Positions 22,336 to 34,600 of a stretch of DNA of 64,000 nt are shown piece by piece. The notes beneath the pieces are model-generated. The model made no database searches and was not told where the DNA came from. It saw only the letters and a program-made list of their open reading frames with translations. This stretch comes from Prillingera fragicola (lineage: Eukaryota; Basidiomycota; Tremellomycetes; Trichosporonales; Trichosporonaceae). Position 1 is the first letter of the stretch. Every line of letters begins with the position of its first letter. The DNA is taken from positions 2,046,001 through 2,110,000 of the forward strand of contig BEDY01000002.1 of the NCBI GenBank assembly GCA_002335605.1, written 5' to 3'. The translations under genes were made by a program, and so were the position numbers.

Positions 22336-22791
22336 TATTTTGTTTGCAGGCTGTCTGTCGTTTGCCACAACTCCGGTCCCTTCGTGCTATGGCCTTGCGG
22401 TGTGGTTCAGGAGGCAAAGACGTACCACCAGATGCTACTCTTTTCGTGCTCTTCCCAATGCTGCACGCGCCATGCAAAAATATCTGATTTGAAGTCGATA
22501 CATTGACCGCAAGAACGGGAGCGCGATTACAATCTCATTTACAAGACGGGATCAAACACGTGTATGACGAGGTTGTTGGCTGCGGCGCAGGCCAAAGGCA
22601 GACGCAGCGCGCAGCGTCTACCCGACCACGACTTGTACACACAGTTGTCAACTTGTTCTCTATCTTTTTCACTCCCAAGGTATCAAAGTAGAGTTCTAGC
22701 AGACTAGGAGAGCAAGCACTAGTCTTGATCTCTCGTCTATTCTCACCCCCTGGACCAGCGATCGACTGCCAAGCGCTCTGAGTCTGTGAGA
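22336..22791. other. Spacer between tRNA-Gly and the 7-TM gene
   Basis: No gene supported. It should contain the promoter of the PTM1/GPR107-like gene; nothing specific is recognised. Confidence 0.4.
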
Positions 22792-25181
22792 ATGCGTCTC
22801 TTGCCAGTGCTGGGAGCACTCGCGGCTGCAGCCCAGGCTTTGGCATTCAAGGGTGGGTAGTCTGACTACACGGAGTGGTGGGCCTGTACAGGATGCGGCC
22901 GCGCGTTTGTAATGGTAACGCTGACACTGCAGTTGCCATCAAGGACACGGACAGCTTCCACGAGGTGTGCTCGGGCATGTATGGCGGCGACAAGGCCTAC
23001 ATCAATGGTGCGTATGTCACTGCTCAGGAACCTGACAACCTGCAGTCGCTTTTGGAGGTGATTCCAATGGCCAAGTGTCTCTAGTGATCTATGAGTGGGG
23101 AGACGTCGAGTACCTCGGCGTCAAAACGCCTTCCACTGAGGCGGACCCCGGGTTCCATCCTGTGAGTCCTGCGCTTGGACAAATACGGAGACGCTAATGT
23201 GAGCAGAAAACTTACATTTGCACCACCTCTGCAGGTGGGTAGCTACAGATCATGCGCGAGAGGCTATGCTGATGAACAGTTCGCGCCGGACTATGCAACG
23301 TAGCTGAGATTGGCGCATTCATCACTTCGATCCCAGAGGGACGGGCACCTAACTCGACAACAATCTACACTACCGCTCTTCGTCTCATGCCCAACGACGA
23401 CTTGGATCCCTCAGAGCTTCCTACCCCGCCCACGATGCCCAACAAGCGCCAAGACGAGACCGCGCCGGAGGACGAGGCGGCAGACGCTCCTGGGATTGAA
23501 GAGGCCGGTACAAGCAGTGACGCCCTCATGTCGGACCTCAGCCCTGGAGACACTGTCGTCAAGCCGGCGCAAAACTCCTCCAGGCCCAATGCTGGCTCTC
23601 CATCTATTCCTGCGTCCGAGGTCGAGGGCAACGTCCCGCTGTACTCGAATCCGATTCGGTACGACGTGCCAAAGACCGGCTACTACTGCGTTGGCGTTGT
23701 GCCCGTGACGCTTGTCGATGCGCGCTCGTTGTCCAAGAGGGATGACGAAGCAATTGACACCCGGGCGTCGGTCCATGCCAAGTACCAGGGCATGGTTACC
23801 TTCCGCAACCAGTATGAAGGCGAGCTGCCCGCTACCGAGTATCCCAAGATTGGAGTGAGTGCGTCAAAATGTCTTGAGCTGACAGTCTAGTTCTACCAGT
23901 TCCTCAGCATTGTCTACGTTCTTCTGACCATTGGTTGGGGCGTGCTGTGCGTCAAACACTACCGCGAGCTCCTGCCAATGCAGTACTACATTTCGGGTAC
24001 GATTGTGTTCCTCGTCATTGAAATGCTTGCACTCTTTACCTATTACCGCTACATCAACAAGCACGGCGGCGGGGCCGGCGCCACTGCGTTCCTCATTCTT
24101 ATTTCAGTGCTCAATGCGGCCCGCAACTCGATGTCCTTCTTCCTGTTGCTCATCGTCGCCATGGGTCTCAGCGTTGTGACCCAGAGCCTCGGCAAAGTCA
24201 TGACTCGCGTTTGGCTCCTGACTGGCTTCCACTTTGTGTTTGGCGTTCTCTACGCCATGGGCACTGTCAAGGTCCAGATGGACGTAAGTGGGCAAAGAAA
24301 GAGTGCGGCTAACAAAACAGTCTGCCGCCATCATGCTCGTCTTGCTCATGATCTTCCCTCTCTCCATCACGCTTACTTCCTTCCTCATGTGGATTATCGT
24401 CAGCCTGAATGGCACAATCTTGCATCTGCAGGAGCGCAAGCAAAACTTCAAGCTGCAAATGTTCCAGCGCCTGTGGCGCATTCTTATCATTTCCGTCATC
24501 GCTGTCGTTGTTTTCTTTGTGCTCTCGTCCATTTCACTCTCGAACCGCATGAATGAAGACTACGCGCCCCGTAACTGGCGCTGGCGCTGGGTGCTTCTCG
24601 ACGCATCGCTTGCCATCATCTACCTCGTGGCCTTTGCCTCTGTCGCATGGCTGTGGCGCCCGACCGAGAACAATGTGCGCTTCGCCATGTCCCAGGAGCT
24701 GGCGCAGGACGAGAACGACGCCGAAGACTACGAGATTGGCGAGCTCGGTGAGCACGACGACGACGACATTGAGGCCCAGCACCGCGCTGCGGGCGGATAC
24801 GGCCTGGGCCTCGGCCTTGAGGGCAGCAACGACAACCGCGAGCACATACACGGCGACGGGCCCTCTGAGGAGTCCCGCCGTCTGTTCCCACAAGGCCCAA
24901 CGGGCCGCGGCCTGCGCGACAAGGTCGGCGGCGTGCACGACGACAACGTCGTGTTCGCCATGGGCGACGACAGCGACAGCGACGACGACGACCACGACGA
25001 CCACCGCCGCAACAGCGACAGCGACGCGGACGAGGGATCACGCCTCAAGCTCAGCCGCTCCCTGTCGCCTGGCGGGCTGCCGCCGCGGACGTCTTCGCGC
25101 CAGAGCGGGGCGAGCCCCAGCCCCCGCGGGAGTGTTGCGTATCGCGACGACGAGCCAAAGTTCAAGGACAAGGACGACTAG
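22792..25181 (+). CDS. PTM1/GPR107-type seven-TM protein (Lung_7-TM_R family)
   Basis: Golgi/endosome or plasma-membrane 7-TM protein of the PTM1/GPR107/GPR108 family. Seven exons (22792-22852, 22933-23007, 23046-23161, 23207-23234, 23280-23854, 23891-24283, 24321-25181) total 702 residues. A cleavable signal peptide (MRLLPVLGALAAAAQALA) is followed by a lumenal domain with VSLVIYEWGDVEYLGV, a Pro/Ser/Glu-rich insert, and the family block KTGYYCVGVVPVTL. Seven hydrophobic helices start at FYQFLSIVYVLLTIGWGV and include LNAARNSMSFFLLLIVAMGL and FAMSQELAQDEND beyond the last helix. The cytosolic tail has an Asp/Ser run (DDDSDSDDDD) and Ser-rich basic sequence suited to phosphorylation. Exon 4 is only 28 nt. 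Human GPR107 acts in retrograde trafficking; the role here is inferred. Confidence 0.92.
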
Positions 25182-25576
25182 GGCTCGGGAAGGGTTGTGA
25201 TTAGATCGGTACGGGACCTATGCATCTAGAGATATTCATGTGCACCGTGGGTAGTTGGCCAGGCTTCTTGGCTCGTGAGTTCCCAAGCGACGGTGACTAC
25301 GACGGTGCCTTGATGCTTTTCAGACGCGCTGGGAACATTGGCCCGCTGGACGCGTCGAATCCACGCTGTGGTCTTTGCACGTGGCAACAGACGTGCGCTG
25401 TATGCGCTGCGACATATCTATTGGTCACTGCATGATACTATAGAGGGGTGAATGGGAGACAAGGATCTATAGGATACAGTTTGCCATTGTTCGTCGCCAC
25501 GGCTGCCGTCGTCGTCGATTTGTTTACCGCTCCAGGGCTCCCTGGTGCGTCTCCTCGTATGCTCTATCGTTGTTGT
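25182..25576. other. Convergent 3' spacer
   Basis: About 395 bp between the stop codons of the 7-TM gene and the copper-transporter gene. Nothing further is recognised. Confidence 0.4.
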
Positions 25577-26255
25577 CTAGCACGCACATCCGCTATCAAT
25601 CATCTGCTCACCGCAGGTGTCGCGGCCAAAGATAAAGTACCCAATAGTGTGGCCGAGAAAGATGGCGAACAGGACGTAACCGTTGTAGTACATTCCGAGA
25701 AGCATCCTGTTCGTGTCAGTGGTCATCCCTCGGTGAACACGATCACGAGAGCTTACACGAGGAAGGCTGCGGTAAACTGGGCGCCGTACATGACAGTCCT
25801 CAGCGCATGCTGGGCGTGCGTCGGTTCCCAGCCAGCCGTGCCGGGCCCGGCCTTTCCGCCCCCAGCAGCAGCGGCGGCGAGGCCGAGGCGGCGGTCGTAC
25901 TCGCGCGCCGCGCGACGCACAGCCTCGATGGCCATGCAGAGGAAGAAGATGCCGACGACCGTGCCGCCAAACATGGCTTTGCTGGTGATGTGCCACGACT
26001 TTGCGAGAAAGCACGAGTCGATCGTGTTCCAGTTCCACAGCATGCTGACTGGGTGTCGTCAGTGGTTGATCTCGGGAGCGCGGGTGACGACTCACTCTTG
26101 CACGAGTTTCCACCCATGCCCATTCCACCCATCCCGCTGGCTGCCTTGGAGGCCGTGGCTGCTGCAGCTGATGCGGCCGTGGCGGTGCCCGTCGTCATGC
26201 CGCTCATGGCCATGCTGGTCATGCTGGCCATACTTCCGTGGTCTCCGTGGTCCAT
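25577..26255 (-). CDS. CTR-family high-affinity copper transporter
   Basis: Trimeric Cu(I) importer of the plasma or vacuolar membrane. Three exons (26255-26096, 26048-25757, 25706-25577) give 193 residues. The N-terminus is Met/His-rich ([20 protein letters not shown], then GMGGMGMGG), the copper-capturing ectodomain. TM1 is preceded by [20 protein letters not shown]2 carries the copper-gate MxxxM as MLLGM, and TM3 has the GxxxG packing motif as GHTIG. The loop between TM1 and TM2 is Ala/Gly-rich. The reading frame ends [12 protein letters not shown], a cysteine cluster reminiscent of the HCH end of animal CTR1. A GTGAGC just after the first of these cysteines could be a donor, but no good acceptor follows, so I keep the unspliced end. 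Confidence 0.92.
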
Positions 26256-27355
26256 GTTGATTTGGTGGTGGATGAAGAGATGTGCTCGTGAGAGGGGTCA
26301 AAGGCCAGCAGCGGTGAGAGCGTGGGTTAGTGCTGAAATGTGGGTGAGAGTCGCGTCGACACTGGAGGTAGGCTGTTCTTAAGTATCTTCCCATCAGAAA
26401 CCCCCTAGCTTCCCCTGTTCCCTCGTGTGCATGTGCCTGTACATTCCGCCGTGGCTGCTCGTCACCGGGAATGGCCAGTCCCGGCCGACGCAGAGAGAGA
26501 CAGTGCGAAACAATGAGCCAAGCGTGCACACCAGGAGCGAGGCCATTCTGTGGTAGGAGCGTCTCCTGGGGTTCCAGCCGCAGATTCCAGCGCCATTTCA
26601 CCCATGGTATGTGCAAACACGTGGAGAACACGTGGAATTGATGAAAATGGCGCGTTTGGTGAGACATTTCAGTCCATCACTACTCCCTGTGGTCTGCGCA
26701 GAGAGGGTGGCGGTCCCCGTCGCTTGCAGACGCGGTACACGTCTGACTGTAGACTATCAGTTACCCCTCGCGTCGAGTGGTGTTAGAACATGACTAGTAG
26801 CCACGGTTGTATGCTTTGATGCGGGGAGAGGTTCAAGGTCGTGCATGCCAGCTGAAAGGAAGGGCTGAAGCAGATGGACATTGCCGTGCCTGGATTCACA
26901 AACTGGCGCAGGAGATATTACTTTTGATTTCAGTTCCTAATAGCTGATTAACAAAATTATGGCTCATCTCAGCAATTCCTAATGCTCCATATAAGTGTAG
27001 TTCTCGCTGGTGCTGTTGTTGACACTTGCCCTCCACAGCCAGCGACAATGCAGAACACCTCTGCTTCCTAGATGCCCACTTCACCTCAACCACGTCGGCA
27101 GGTTATATAACACCCCGTTCGCGATTTCGGCCCGACCGACCTGCTCAACCTGCGCCAGAGCCGGGCCGACAACCTCCCGAACGCCAAGGAGCCCGCTGCT
27201 TGTGACCCGGATAAACACCATCCTGAACCCCGCGAAAACGCCCCGCACCTCGGCACCGGCACCGAGATGGAACACACTCGCCAGCAATAAAGCCACGTCC
27301 CCTTCTGTTCCTCTACCTCTTGTCAACAACCACCCCCTCCACACACACCACCACA
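26256..27355. promoter_or_regulatory. Divergent intergenic region between CTR and acetyltransferase genes
   Basis: 1.1 kb holding both promoters. A TATATAA sequence at 27104-27110, some 250 bp before the acetyltransferase start, is the best core-promoter candidate and is followed by C/T-rich leader sequence. I did not find a clear copper-regulator site near the CTR gene by eye. Confidence 0.4.
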
Positions 27356-28148
27356 ATGCCCACCGAGCCCCTCCCCCTGCAAGCCGGCGAAGATGGCGCC
27401 CAGCTCGCCAACATGGTCGCAGGCAAGCCGTACGCCGCGGGAGACCCCTACCTCTGCCGGCTGAGGGATCACGGCGCCAACGTCATTGCCGACGTCAACG
27501 CCGAGCGCGACATGGGCAAGCGGATGGTTTTGCTGAAAAAGTTTGTAAACTACACCGAGGGGGACAGGAAGAGGTTTTACGTCGCCGCGCCGTTTACCTG
27601 CGAATACGTGAGTTTACTGTGGCTGCTACAGCGTTCTTGGGGCAAGGCTCGGCGCTGCGCCGAGACGAGCTAGCCAGCAGGCTACGTGTCTTGCGATGCT
27701 GCCTCGTAGACTATGGAGAGCTGACCAGCCAGGGCTTCAACGTGATTGTCGGCGACGACATCTTCATCGGCCCCGGCGCGACCTTTCTCGACGTGTGCCC
27801 GAGTGAGTGCTGCATCTCTATCGCCTGCAAACGGTAGCTAACCCCCGCGCAGTCCGCATCGGCGACCGCACAATGATTGGCGCCAACTGCAGCATCTTCA
27901 CCCCGCAGCACCCCCTGCTCCCCGAGGAGCGGGACGGGCTCAACGGCGCCGAGTGGGCGGCGCCTATTACTGTCGGTGACGATGTCTGGATCGGCGGCAA
28001 CGTCACCATCCTCCCCGGTGTGACTATTGGGAACGGCTCGACTGTCGGCGCTGGTGCCGTCGTCACGAAGAATGTGCCCGAGCGCGTAGTCGTTGTTGGT
28101 AACCCTGCCAAGGTGGTCAAGGAGCTTCCCCCTCCCAAGGACAAGTAG
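27356..28148 (+). CDS. Maltose/galactoside O-acetyltransferase-like (hexapeptide-repeat) enzyme
   Basis: Acetyl-CoA-dependent O-acetyltransferase of the left-handed beta-helix family (maltose acetyltransferase, LacA, NodL). Three exons (27356-27607, 27733-27802, 27853-28148) total 205 residues, normal for the family. The N-terminal Mac domain has NMVAGKPYAAGDPYL and RFYVAAPFTCEYGFN. Hexapeptide turns follow: VIVGDDIFIGPGATFLD, RIGDRTMIGANCSI, ITVGDDVWIGGNVTI, LPGVTIGNGSTVGAGAVVTK. The catalytic His is in FTPQHPLLPEER. The end NPAKVVKEL is typical. An in-frame ATG at 27320 would add 12 Thr-rich residues; 27356 is preferred by homology. The acceptor sugar or alcohol is unknown. Confidence 0.92.
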
Positions 28149-28378
28149 GGCTCGAGGACGGATCTGCAGCAGTTTATAGAGTAGCAGAATGCATACATTA
28201 AATGTGTCAATGCCCGAGGCAGTACATGCCGATGCTAAAGAGGCCGCGCGAGCAGCGACGCACGAGTGTGCAGTTCGCCTTTGCGGCGCGCATGAAAGTA
28301 ATACGCAACCGCAGAGGAACGCGCGACGACAACGAGATGCAATACGGAGCCAGACACAAAAGACGTATTGCGAGTGCT

Positions 28379-29187
28379 CTCTGCAAGAGTGTCAGAATTG
28401 CGTTGGAACAAAAGCACGCCAGACTCACAAATGTCGTCAATCTCGGCCTCCTCGAAGTCGACACCACCCTCCTCGTCCGACTGGCCACCCTCTGCGTACT
28501 GTCAGTTTTCTGTCCCGACTGTCGAGGCCCAAGACAAAGGAACATACCGTCGCCGCCCTCCACGATCTGGAAGTCCGACTTGAGCTCGCCGTAAGTCTTG
28601 AGGTTACGCGCCTCGTCGGGCGTGTAGCGGTGGATAACGTCGGCCTTGTCGTCCTGGAAGTCACGGAGCGAGAGGAGGATAATGTCACCCTGGACAATCC
28701 AGACCTAGGAGAGCGTTAGCACACTTCCGGGAAGCGCGGCATCGCGGGGAGACTCTGTCGTCCGGTGGCGTCCGCTTGCTCGCTGCTACATACCTTCTTG
28801 CGCATCTGACCACGGATCTGACCAAGACGAGTCTCGCCGTCCTGGCACTTGGCCTCTAACCGACCGTTGCCAAGCATCTTGACGACCTGAGCGTACTCTA
28901 CGTTGGGTGTCAGTTGCCATCCCCTTTCCCACGTCAATCTCGCGCACGCACCCTGGCCGTCCTCCTTGAAGACAAGCTCGCGCTTCTCGTCGTTGCCATC
29001 GTTCTTTCCCCTGCGACGGTTCTTGCCACCCTGTACAAGTGTCAGTTGTTGCTTCTGAGTACGATGCCGCGTCTTGCTAGCGCCCTCGCCGCTTGAATGC
29101 GTACCTTTCCCTTAGCCTGGAAATGTCAGCATTGTCCCATGATGAGTGCGGTGACTCGTGCACGCTGTTCTAACATACCTTGGGCAT
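28379..29187 (-). CDS. TIF11: Translation initiation factor eIF1A
   Basis: Small OB-fold factor that binds the 40S A site and promotes scanning and start-codon selection. Exons: 29187-29179 (9 nt), 29116-29105 (12 nt), 29030-28952, 28897-28794, 28704-28548, 28491-28429 and 28380-28379. The sum is 142 codons (141 residues). The product begins [17 protein letters not shown], the conserved basic tail, continues [59 protein letters not shown] and [15 protein letters not shown], and ends in the acidic tail EEAEIDDI. The stop codon TAG is split by the last intron: T at 28429, AG at 28380-28379. The two first exons encode only MPK and AKGK. Confidence 0.95.
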
Positions 29188-29481
29188 TTTGATAAGTGTT
29201 TGGGGTGTGTTGTGGGAGATGAAGAAGTGCTTCGAGGGCTGACAATAGGAATCTGCCTCCTGTCGCCCAGGCCAGCACAGTGACGGAACATCTTTTGAAT
29301 CTTGCAATTTGGCACTGAAAAGTATAGGCGCGCTACATTTGATCCCGTCACTTCACCCCAGCGCGTCGCAGCCAGGCTGACGTAACACGCTCGCCCACCT
29401 TTGCAGCAGGTTGGGTGGCGCGTAACAAGATACTGGGCATTCCAAACCACAACAAAACCATACACTCGCCCACTCCAAGCC

Positions 29482-30831
29482 ATGCCGCAGGGCACAAGCT
29501 CATCTCAACATCAGTCCTGGGACAGCGGCCACGCAGCCCCAACCTTGGCAGACATTGAGCTCGCCCCCCGCCGCCGCCTGCGCGATGGCACCAGCTCGAC
29601 CTCGTCCAGCCGCCGCAGCAGCGCGCGCGGGAGCAGCACAGCCAAACGCCAACGCACAATGTCATCACGGAGTACACTCACAGACGACGAGTCGGTCGAG
29701 CACGAGCTCGTGCCCCAGCCGACTGCCGAGGAGAGCCGCCGCCTGCCCCGCCTGCAGGCTGCAGCGCGGGCGCGACCGAGGCCGAGTCACATGTTTGACA
29801 GCGACAGCGACGGGAGTGTGAGCAGCAGTGACGGGATCGAGGCTGTGGGCGTCGTGCGCCCGCCTGCTGCGCGGGTCGACAATGGTGGTGGAGCGAGCGG
29901 CGCCGGCTCGTCGAGGAGAGACAGCGATGCCGGGACGTCGACGTCGAGCCCCCAGCCGCGCAGGTTCACCGCGCAGGAGAAGGGCAAGGGGCGCGCTCAG
30001 CCCGAGCCTGCTTCGAGTGCTGCGACGCCCGAGGTGTTTGAGATCGAGGACAGCGACGACGACGAGCCTGCCTTTGAGCAAAGTATTCAGTTCATCTCGG
30101 CCGTGCCGGCGCCTATTGCTGTCGATGACGACCCGCATAGTCCTGTCATTGAGGAAGACGCGGCTCTGACCGCCTACAGTGAGTGAACGTTTTGTTCCCA
30201 CGCTGACGACAGACTGTCCCGTGTGTTTCTGCAACCCGACCACTCCAGCAATGACGCCCTGGTGAGTTCACTACTGTACAACATGAACTGACGACCTTAG
30301 CGGCCACGTCCTGTGCTACTCGTGCCTTCACTCGTCGCTCCTGGCCTCTATCGGCCGGCTCCCCAACCCGCATGTCGGCCCAGAACCAGCTCGCGGCGGC
30401 CGCAGAGGACGCGGAAGGGGACGCGGGCGTGGTGGTCGCGGCCGGGGCAACAGCCGCTTGCAGCCGACACAGTGGGACACGCAAGGACTTGGCGACGCAC
30501 TCAGCGCCGAGCTCGACGAACAGCTCCGCACGCACCTCGCAGAGAGCGGCATGACGGGGACAGATGCCGAGGCCGTCATTGAGGGCGAGCGTGCTGATCG
30601 TGAACGTGACGGCGGTGGGATTGAGCATCCTCTTAAAGGGTTGTGGCAGATTGGCGGTGGACAGTGGATTATCGAGGGCGAGTGCCCAGTGAGTGCCTCC
30701 TAGACCTAATGGCTCAAAGGCTAATACAACAACAACAGGTGTGCCGCAAGGCTATTCCAGGCGGATTAGGACCGTTAGGGTCCAATGTGGGAGGAGTTAT
30801 TGTCCTCGAGGCGCGAGTGGCGTACGCCTAA
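29482..30831 (+). CDS. RING-finger protein with interrupted RING (possible SLX8/RNF4-type E3)
   Basis: Likely E3 ubiquitin ligase. Four exons (29482-30178, 30213-30261, 30301-30688, 30739-30831) join to 408 residues. The first 230 residues are Ser/Arg/Pro-rich and low complexity, with an acidic SUMO-interaction-like stretch (EVFEIEDSDDDE). The RING starts NCPVCFCNPTTPAMTPCGHV, LCYSCLH (Cys pairs 1, 2 and 3 with the His), then is interrupted by about 118 residues containing an RG-rich run and an acidic helix, before the last pair in GECPVCRKAIPGG. The end, VGGVIVLEARVAYA, is hydrophobic. The SIM-like acidic motif before a C-terminal RING suggests a SUMO-targeted ligase such as SLX8, but that is inference. 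Confidence 0.75.
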
Positions 30832-31623
30832 GGTGCATGAGCAGGACGAGGTCCCTGTGAGCGACGACGAGCGAGGCTACTGTTTACATCTTCCCTGTGG
30901 CCTATTGCCATCTCCAAATGTTGTTAGCATGTTTCCATGTACTCCAAGTGTGTATTCTTTCCATGCGCAGTAGTAGTGGCATGCTCCGTATGGAATACGA
31001 CACTGCCGCCGGTCCGCCGAGGGCCGACGAGCCAGGCAGTGTAGAATCAGCTCGAACGTGCAAAGGAATACCAAACAAGTCTCTAATGTACGCTGTAAAA
31101 CCAAATACATTATTGCTCGGCATTACGATGTCCTAAGCCGCCGCCGTCGTCGAGGCTGTCGTAGCAGCAGCGCAGTGTACTCGGCCGGGATGAATCGGAG
31201 CAATTTGCCTGCCAGTGGTGCCGAGCTCGGCAAGGGGTGACGAGTCGAAGATTCTCCTGGATCTGGGTGCAGGGTGGCAACGGAAGCAAATTGCCGACAT
31301 CACCCGTGCTGCGCTGCACCTTCTCTGGGCAAAAGTCTGGTTCAAAGACCACACTCGAAGAACTGCTGCTGCAGTCAACCCTGTACCACTCAAGAGTCCT
31401 AACCACCACACTCGACTCTCACCCACCCTCTCTACAGAGCTTGATACTACAGGACAATAACGATACACCTTTCCCATTACACGGCGACGACCCCCAGCAC
31501 CTGCTCGCCACCGCCGCCAAACTTCTCACTGCCCAGTCTCTGATCAGACAACCGCCATACCTCCCCTCTAATATCCATCTTTACCACCCAGCCCAGGGGC
31601 TGAGGTCTCTCTAAACCTGCACC
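30832..31623. other. Intergenic region upstream of the PPR gene
   Basis: No supported gene; contains the RING gene 3' flank and the PPR promoter, with C/A-rich leader-like sequence at about 31370-31620. Confidence 0.4.
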
Positions 31624-34600
31624 ATGCTCGGCAAAGCAGCGTACGTCTCCCCCTCTCTTTCTGTAGTGCACAAGCTCACACACCGCAGCACACACATCAG
31701 GCCACTGCTGCGTCTCAACCAGCACGCCCACCAACCCGACCTCTTCACCTCCAACCCCTCCCTCCTCCACCACTTCCAGCCCCAAGGCGTCTCCAACGCC
31801 GTCGCCCAGGTCTCTGGCGCCCAAGCCTCGTCCGGCGCCTCGGGAGCAGCCGGCGCAGGCCGCTCGGGCTTCAACGGCGGCGGCGCCTCGTCCGGAGCAG
31901 GCTACACAGGCCATGCCCGCGCCTTTCTGTCGCTGCCACAGGGCCCAGGCGCGGATGCGTCCACGGGCACGTCGGCCGAGGACACTGACAGCAAGGCTGC
32001 GCGCCAGCGCGCCCACCTGCAGCTCAAGCAGCGCATCGCCGGTCGCCGCGAGGACACTGCGCCGACGACCCGCATCGTGACCGTCCGCGACCGCATGAGT
32101 GGGCGCGAGGGCTCGCGCCGCGTCAGGATGATTGAGATGGAGGACCAGGCCGAGCAGGCCCAGATTGCTGGGAGCTCTAAGCGGAGCTCGATCGCTTACC
32201 CGGCGTGGGCCGCTCTGCCTGCCGATGCCACTGCGGGCGGCGCACTGTGGGTGCCCGGACGCGCGCCCCGGCAGATGGGTGCGAGGCCATTCTCGACCCA
32301 GGCGCGGCCCGCGCTCGAGGATGAGCTCGTGTCGCGCACCCCGCCACCGGGGACTCATGCGCTGCAGCAGCCCAACCGCGTGCTCATGGACCTTGCCGGG
32401 CTTGACATTGCGCGCCCCAACGGTCGCGGCCAGGTGCGTCGCAACTCGACTGCCTCGCTTGTGCGCCCCAACGACAAGCGGGCCGATGCCACCCCGAGCC
32501 AGGATCAGACCGCCGACGAGGCCATTTACATGGCCCTCCGCCGTTCGCTCAATGACGCCAAGCGCGCGAACGAGCTCGTCGCGCACTACCGCGCTCCCCG
32601 TGGTGTGCCGTCCGCCCTCGACGCGGAACACCCCCTTCCTGCGGGCTACACTACGCAGACGTACAACATTTGCCTCGAAGTGCTTTTGCAACACCGCAAG
32701 CGCGGAGAGTCCATTGCACCTATTCTGGACATGTACAACGAGATGCTGGCCCGCGATGTCGTGCCCAACGCCCGCACGACCTCGCATGTCATCTGCGCAC
32801 TGTGTCTCCGTGAGGAGGACGTTGCCGCCGCCTCCCGGCGCTGGGAGACTAGCCACTCTGTTGCGACCCTCAAGGCCGAAAAGCTTGGTATCCCCATCTC
32901 GCAGACTGAAAGCGACCTCGCCGCGGCACGTGTCATCGAGGCATACCAGTCCGAGGCGAATCTCCAGTCGGCACTAAACCTCTTCCGCGTTGCTTTCACC
33001 TTCCACCCCACCATCAACCGCAGCAACGCCGACATGATCCCCAACATTGTCGCGGCTGCCGCCGCCTCGGCCGGCCTCTCGTACGGGCCCAAGCTCGAGG
33101 ACCTCATGCCTGTCATTGAAGCTGGTCTCAAGGCCGGGAAGGAGGGCCGGATCTCGCCCGCTTTCTACGGATCCGTGTTCGAGTTTCTCGCCCCCTCGGC
33201 CCACGAGCACATTGAGCTCATCCGCACCGTCTGGAACAGCTACAGCTTGACGCGCCCCGCTACTGCTGCCGAGGCGGCGGAACCGGCAGCCGCCGAAGCG
33301 GCCAAGCGAAGCCGCCTCGACTGGGAGGTCTGCCAAGCCGCGATCCGCGCCTTTACTGTCGTCGGCGACATTGAGACCGTAAAGGCCATCATTGCCTCGT
33401 GCACCGGCACGGCCTATGCCCAGCGCCGCGGGGAGACCCAGGCCCGCGCTTTCAGCGCTGCCCTCATGGGCGCGTACGCCAAGGCGGGCGACCTCGACGC
33501 TGCCCTCGAGGTCTACAAGTCGCAGGCGGGTTCCAACGTCATTCTCGACATTTATGATATGGCCGAAGCGCTGGTGCAGGCCGATCGCGCCGAAGAGGCT
33601 GCGCTCTTGCTTAAGAATCTCGCAGAGGTTGTTGCCTCTGAACCTACCGCCTGGCGTGTTGACCGTAACCGCGTGTTGGTCATTTATGTCAATGCCCTCT
33701 CAAGGGCTGTCGGCAAGGACGCGGACGTGCCCAAGGCTCTCGACGATGCCATGAAAATCGTTGCAGCCATGTCGCCCCGCTTCGATGCCGCCGTCTCGCG
33801 TCTCCATGTCGATTTGCTGCTTGCCCAGGGCCGCTTTGCCGACGTCCCCCGCTTGCTCCTCCGTTTCGGAGCCTATGCTTATGAAGACGGCACCGACCTC
33901 CGCGCCATGCTTGCTGCCGTTGCCGTTTCGCCCGCGCCACTCGTCGAGGTTCTCAACACGGTCCGCGCCATTGCGCGTTTGGGCCAGCCCATCGCTGACG
34001 CCAACGACACCGTCCCCATCGGCACCCTCATCGTGGACAAGTACCTCGCTGCCCGCGCCACTGTTGAAAGTCTTGCCGACCTCCACTTACCCCTCGACAG
34101 CTTGTTCCGCCTCGTGGAGGCCGTTGTCGCCATGCCCCGCGCTCACATCGAGTCCGGTGCCGCCGACCGCGCCTTCGAGCAGGTCCTCGCTGACCTTGCG
34201 GTGCAGCGTGAGAACCGCGGCCTGCCCCCCAACAACCTCGTGACTTCGACTGTCGTCAGCGAGCTCGCCGACATTCTTGTCGAGCGTTTCGGCACCGAGC
34301 GCGCTACTGCGATGCTCACATCTGCGTTCGGTGACAGGGCCGCCGCTCTCCTGCCCACCCCCGAGGGCACTGTTGACGCCGCCTCCGAGGCCAGCTTTAC
34401 GCTCCCGCCCACGCCTCAGTCGGGCGACGTTCCACCCTCGACCCTCCAGCCCCCGTCGCCGCACACGCTCCACATCCAGCCCCAGCTCGGCGTAGTCGTC
34501 GACAAGCTCCAGTTTGCCCTTGCGTCCACGACCCCCGAAGGCGTGTACTCGCACATTCGCACCGCGCTCACAAAGGACAATGCCGTGCCGCCTCCGGACG

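Noticed and set aside
31477..32856. Minus-strand open frame of 459 codons
   Set aside because: Antisense to the first part of the PPR gene; no recognisable content.
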